From CAZYHU01 sp964524475 (GTDB lineage: Bacteria > Patescibacteriota > Minisyncoccia > Phycocordibacterales > UBA1006): DNA of 5,214 nucleotides. Location: the NCBI GenBank assembly GCA_964524475.1, contig CAZGCO010000016.1, forward strand, positions 1 through 5,214, given 5' to 3'. The notes under the pieces are model-generated. The model did no database searches. It saw only the letters and a list, made by a program, of their open reading frames with translations, and was not told the DNA's origin. Made by a program: the position numbers and the translations under genes. Positions 4,751 through 5,214 of the stretch are shown piece after piece. Within the stretch, counting starts at the first letter, position 1. Each line of letters begins with the position of its first letter.

Positions 4751-5214
4751 TTTTATTTTAAATACCAAGAAGAGGTGTTGAAACATGTACAAGAACAAAA
4801 TCCGTACGATGAAGAAAATAAAGAAGTATCTAAGTCTGATTGGGAGAGAGCAACAAAAGCTCGTATGTTTGATATTATGCGTGCTTGGCTTCCCGCGGGA
4901 GCAACTACAAGTGTTGCTTGGTATACGTCAATTAGTCATGCAAATGAAATGCTTGGACTTCTCAGGAACCATAATCTCTTAGAGGTTGTTGATTCTGCTC
5001 AAGTAACAGAAAAACTTTTGATTAATGCATATCCTGCTTCTTTTCAGAAAAAAGTTTATGAAAAAACAGAAGCTTATAAGAAGAAATGGTTTAACGATTA
5101 TTATTACTTTAAGGGTGATGACGTGCGAGCATTTGATGCCACTTTGTACGGTATTGCTGGTTATCGTGATATGATTTTAGATCGACCATTTAAAACAGAA
5201 TTACCCGCACAGTT
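4751..5214 (+). pseudogene. thyX: ThyX-like protein, continuation in a shifted frame (3' end outside window)
   Basis: This frame, open to the window edge, encodes 154 residues without a convincing start codon of its own. It begins FYFKYQEEVLKHVQ and includes ARMFDIMRAWLPAGATTSVAW, which matches the part of ThyX-like proteins after the STRY block (the AR..LP region), then LRNHNLLEV and finally DRPFKTELPAQ, which in relatives I recall opens the second ThyX-like half. It is therefore the downstream part of the gene starting at 4222. Between them, 4698-4750 reads best in the third frame (REVGVNLAEAQ to GEEVF), so two single-base losses would join all three parts. The short frame at 4785-4982 is out of phase with this homology and is not a gene. 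Confidence 0.75.

Noticed and set aside
4785..4982. 65-residue frame within the thyX-like region
   Set aside because: It is out of phase with clear ThyX-like homology running through the same bases in the frame of 4751.
4222..5214. Programmed ribosomal frameshift joining the thyX-like parts
   Set aside because: The best reading needs two shifts within about 70 bp, and no slippery heptamer with downstream structure is apparent.
1..5214. Alternative genetic code (TGA as glycine, as in some CPR groups)
   Set aside because: No in-frame TGA occurs in any supported gene, all stops are TAA, and glycine is encoded by ordinary GGN codons.
1..5214. CRISPR array, tRNA or rRNA genes, insertion sequence
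   Set aside because: No regularly spaced short repeats, no cloverleaf-like or rRNA sequence, and no transposase or terminal inverted repeats were seen.

Overview
The window looks like part of a chromosome from a Patescibacteria/CPR bacterium, most likely Parcubacteria (Paceibacteria). This rests on three things I recognise: a large surface-type protein built from GYAWS..FGWI, CxxLPGVQ and Asp-rich 'DNDGDG' modules followed by membrane helices and carboxypeptidase-regulatory-like domains; a uS12 protein with a 13-residue insertion relative to E. coli; and a long, divergent ThyX-like protein of a type I remember mainly from CPR genomes. No 16S gene is present, so the phylum is an inference. All genes lie on the + strand and every recognised gene end is a TAA. 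No in-frame TGA is seen, so the standard code explains the window.

Layout: 3-1733 is the 3' part of a multidomain membrane/surface protein gene. It is followed by a 279-bp gap with two promoter-like sites, a clear intrinsic terminator and a long leader for rpsL. 2013-2911 is a two-gene rpsL-rpsG unit (uS12, uS7) ending in a terminator. 3060-3488 is rplK (uL11), alone, with its own promoter and terminator. 3578-4114 is dcd (dCTP deaminase family), apparently transcribed as a leaderless mRNA. From 4222 to the window end lies a thyX-like gene whose reading frame is broken around 4686-4754.

Function: uS12 and uS7 belong to the small ribosomal subunit and uL11 to the GTPase-associated centre of the large subunit. 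dcd and the thyX-like gene are a plausible pair for pyrimidine deoxynucleotide supply (dCTP to dUTP, then dUMP to dTMP), although the ThyX-like protein lacks the canonical RHR signature in the part visible here. The str-type unit has no fusA or tuf after rpsG, and rplK has no rplA beside it.

The best leads are: a 14-nt motif with one mismatch near the predicted 5' ends of both ribosomal leaders; four terminators that run almost directly into the next promoter; absence of a Shine-Dalgarno at all five visible gene starts while a perfect GGAGG sits in an rpsL leader hairpin; and the broken thyX-like frame. I see no clearly new multi-gene system here: most of the window is housekeeping.
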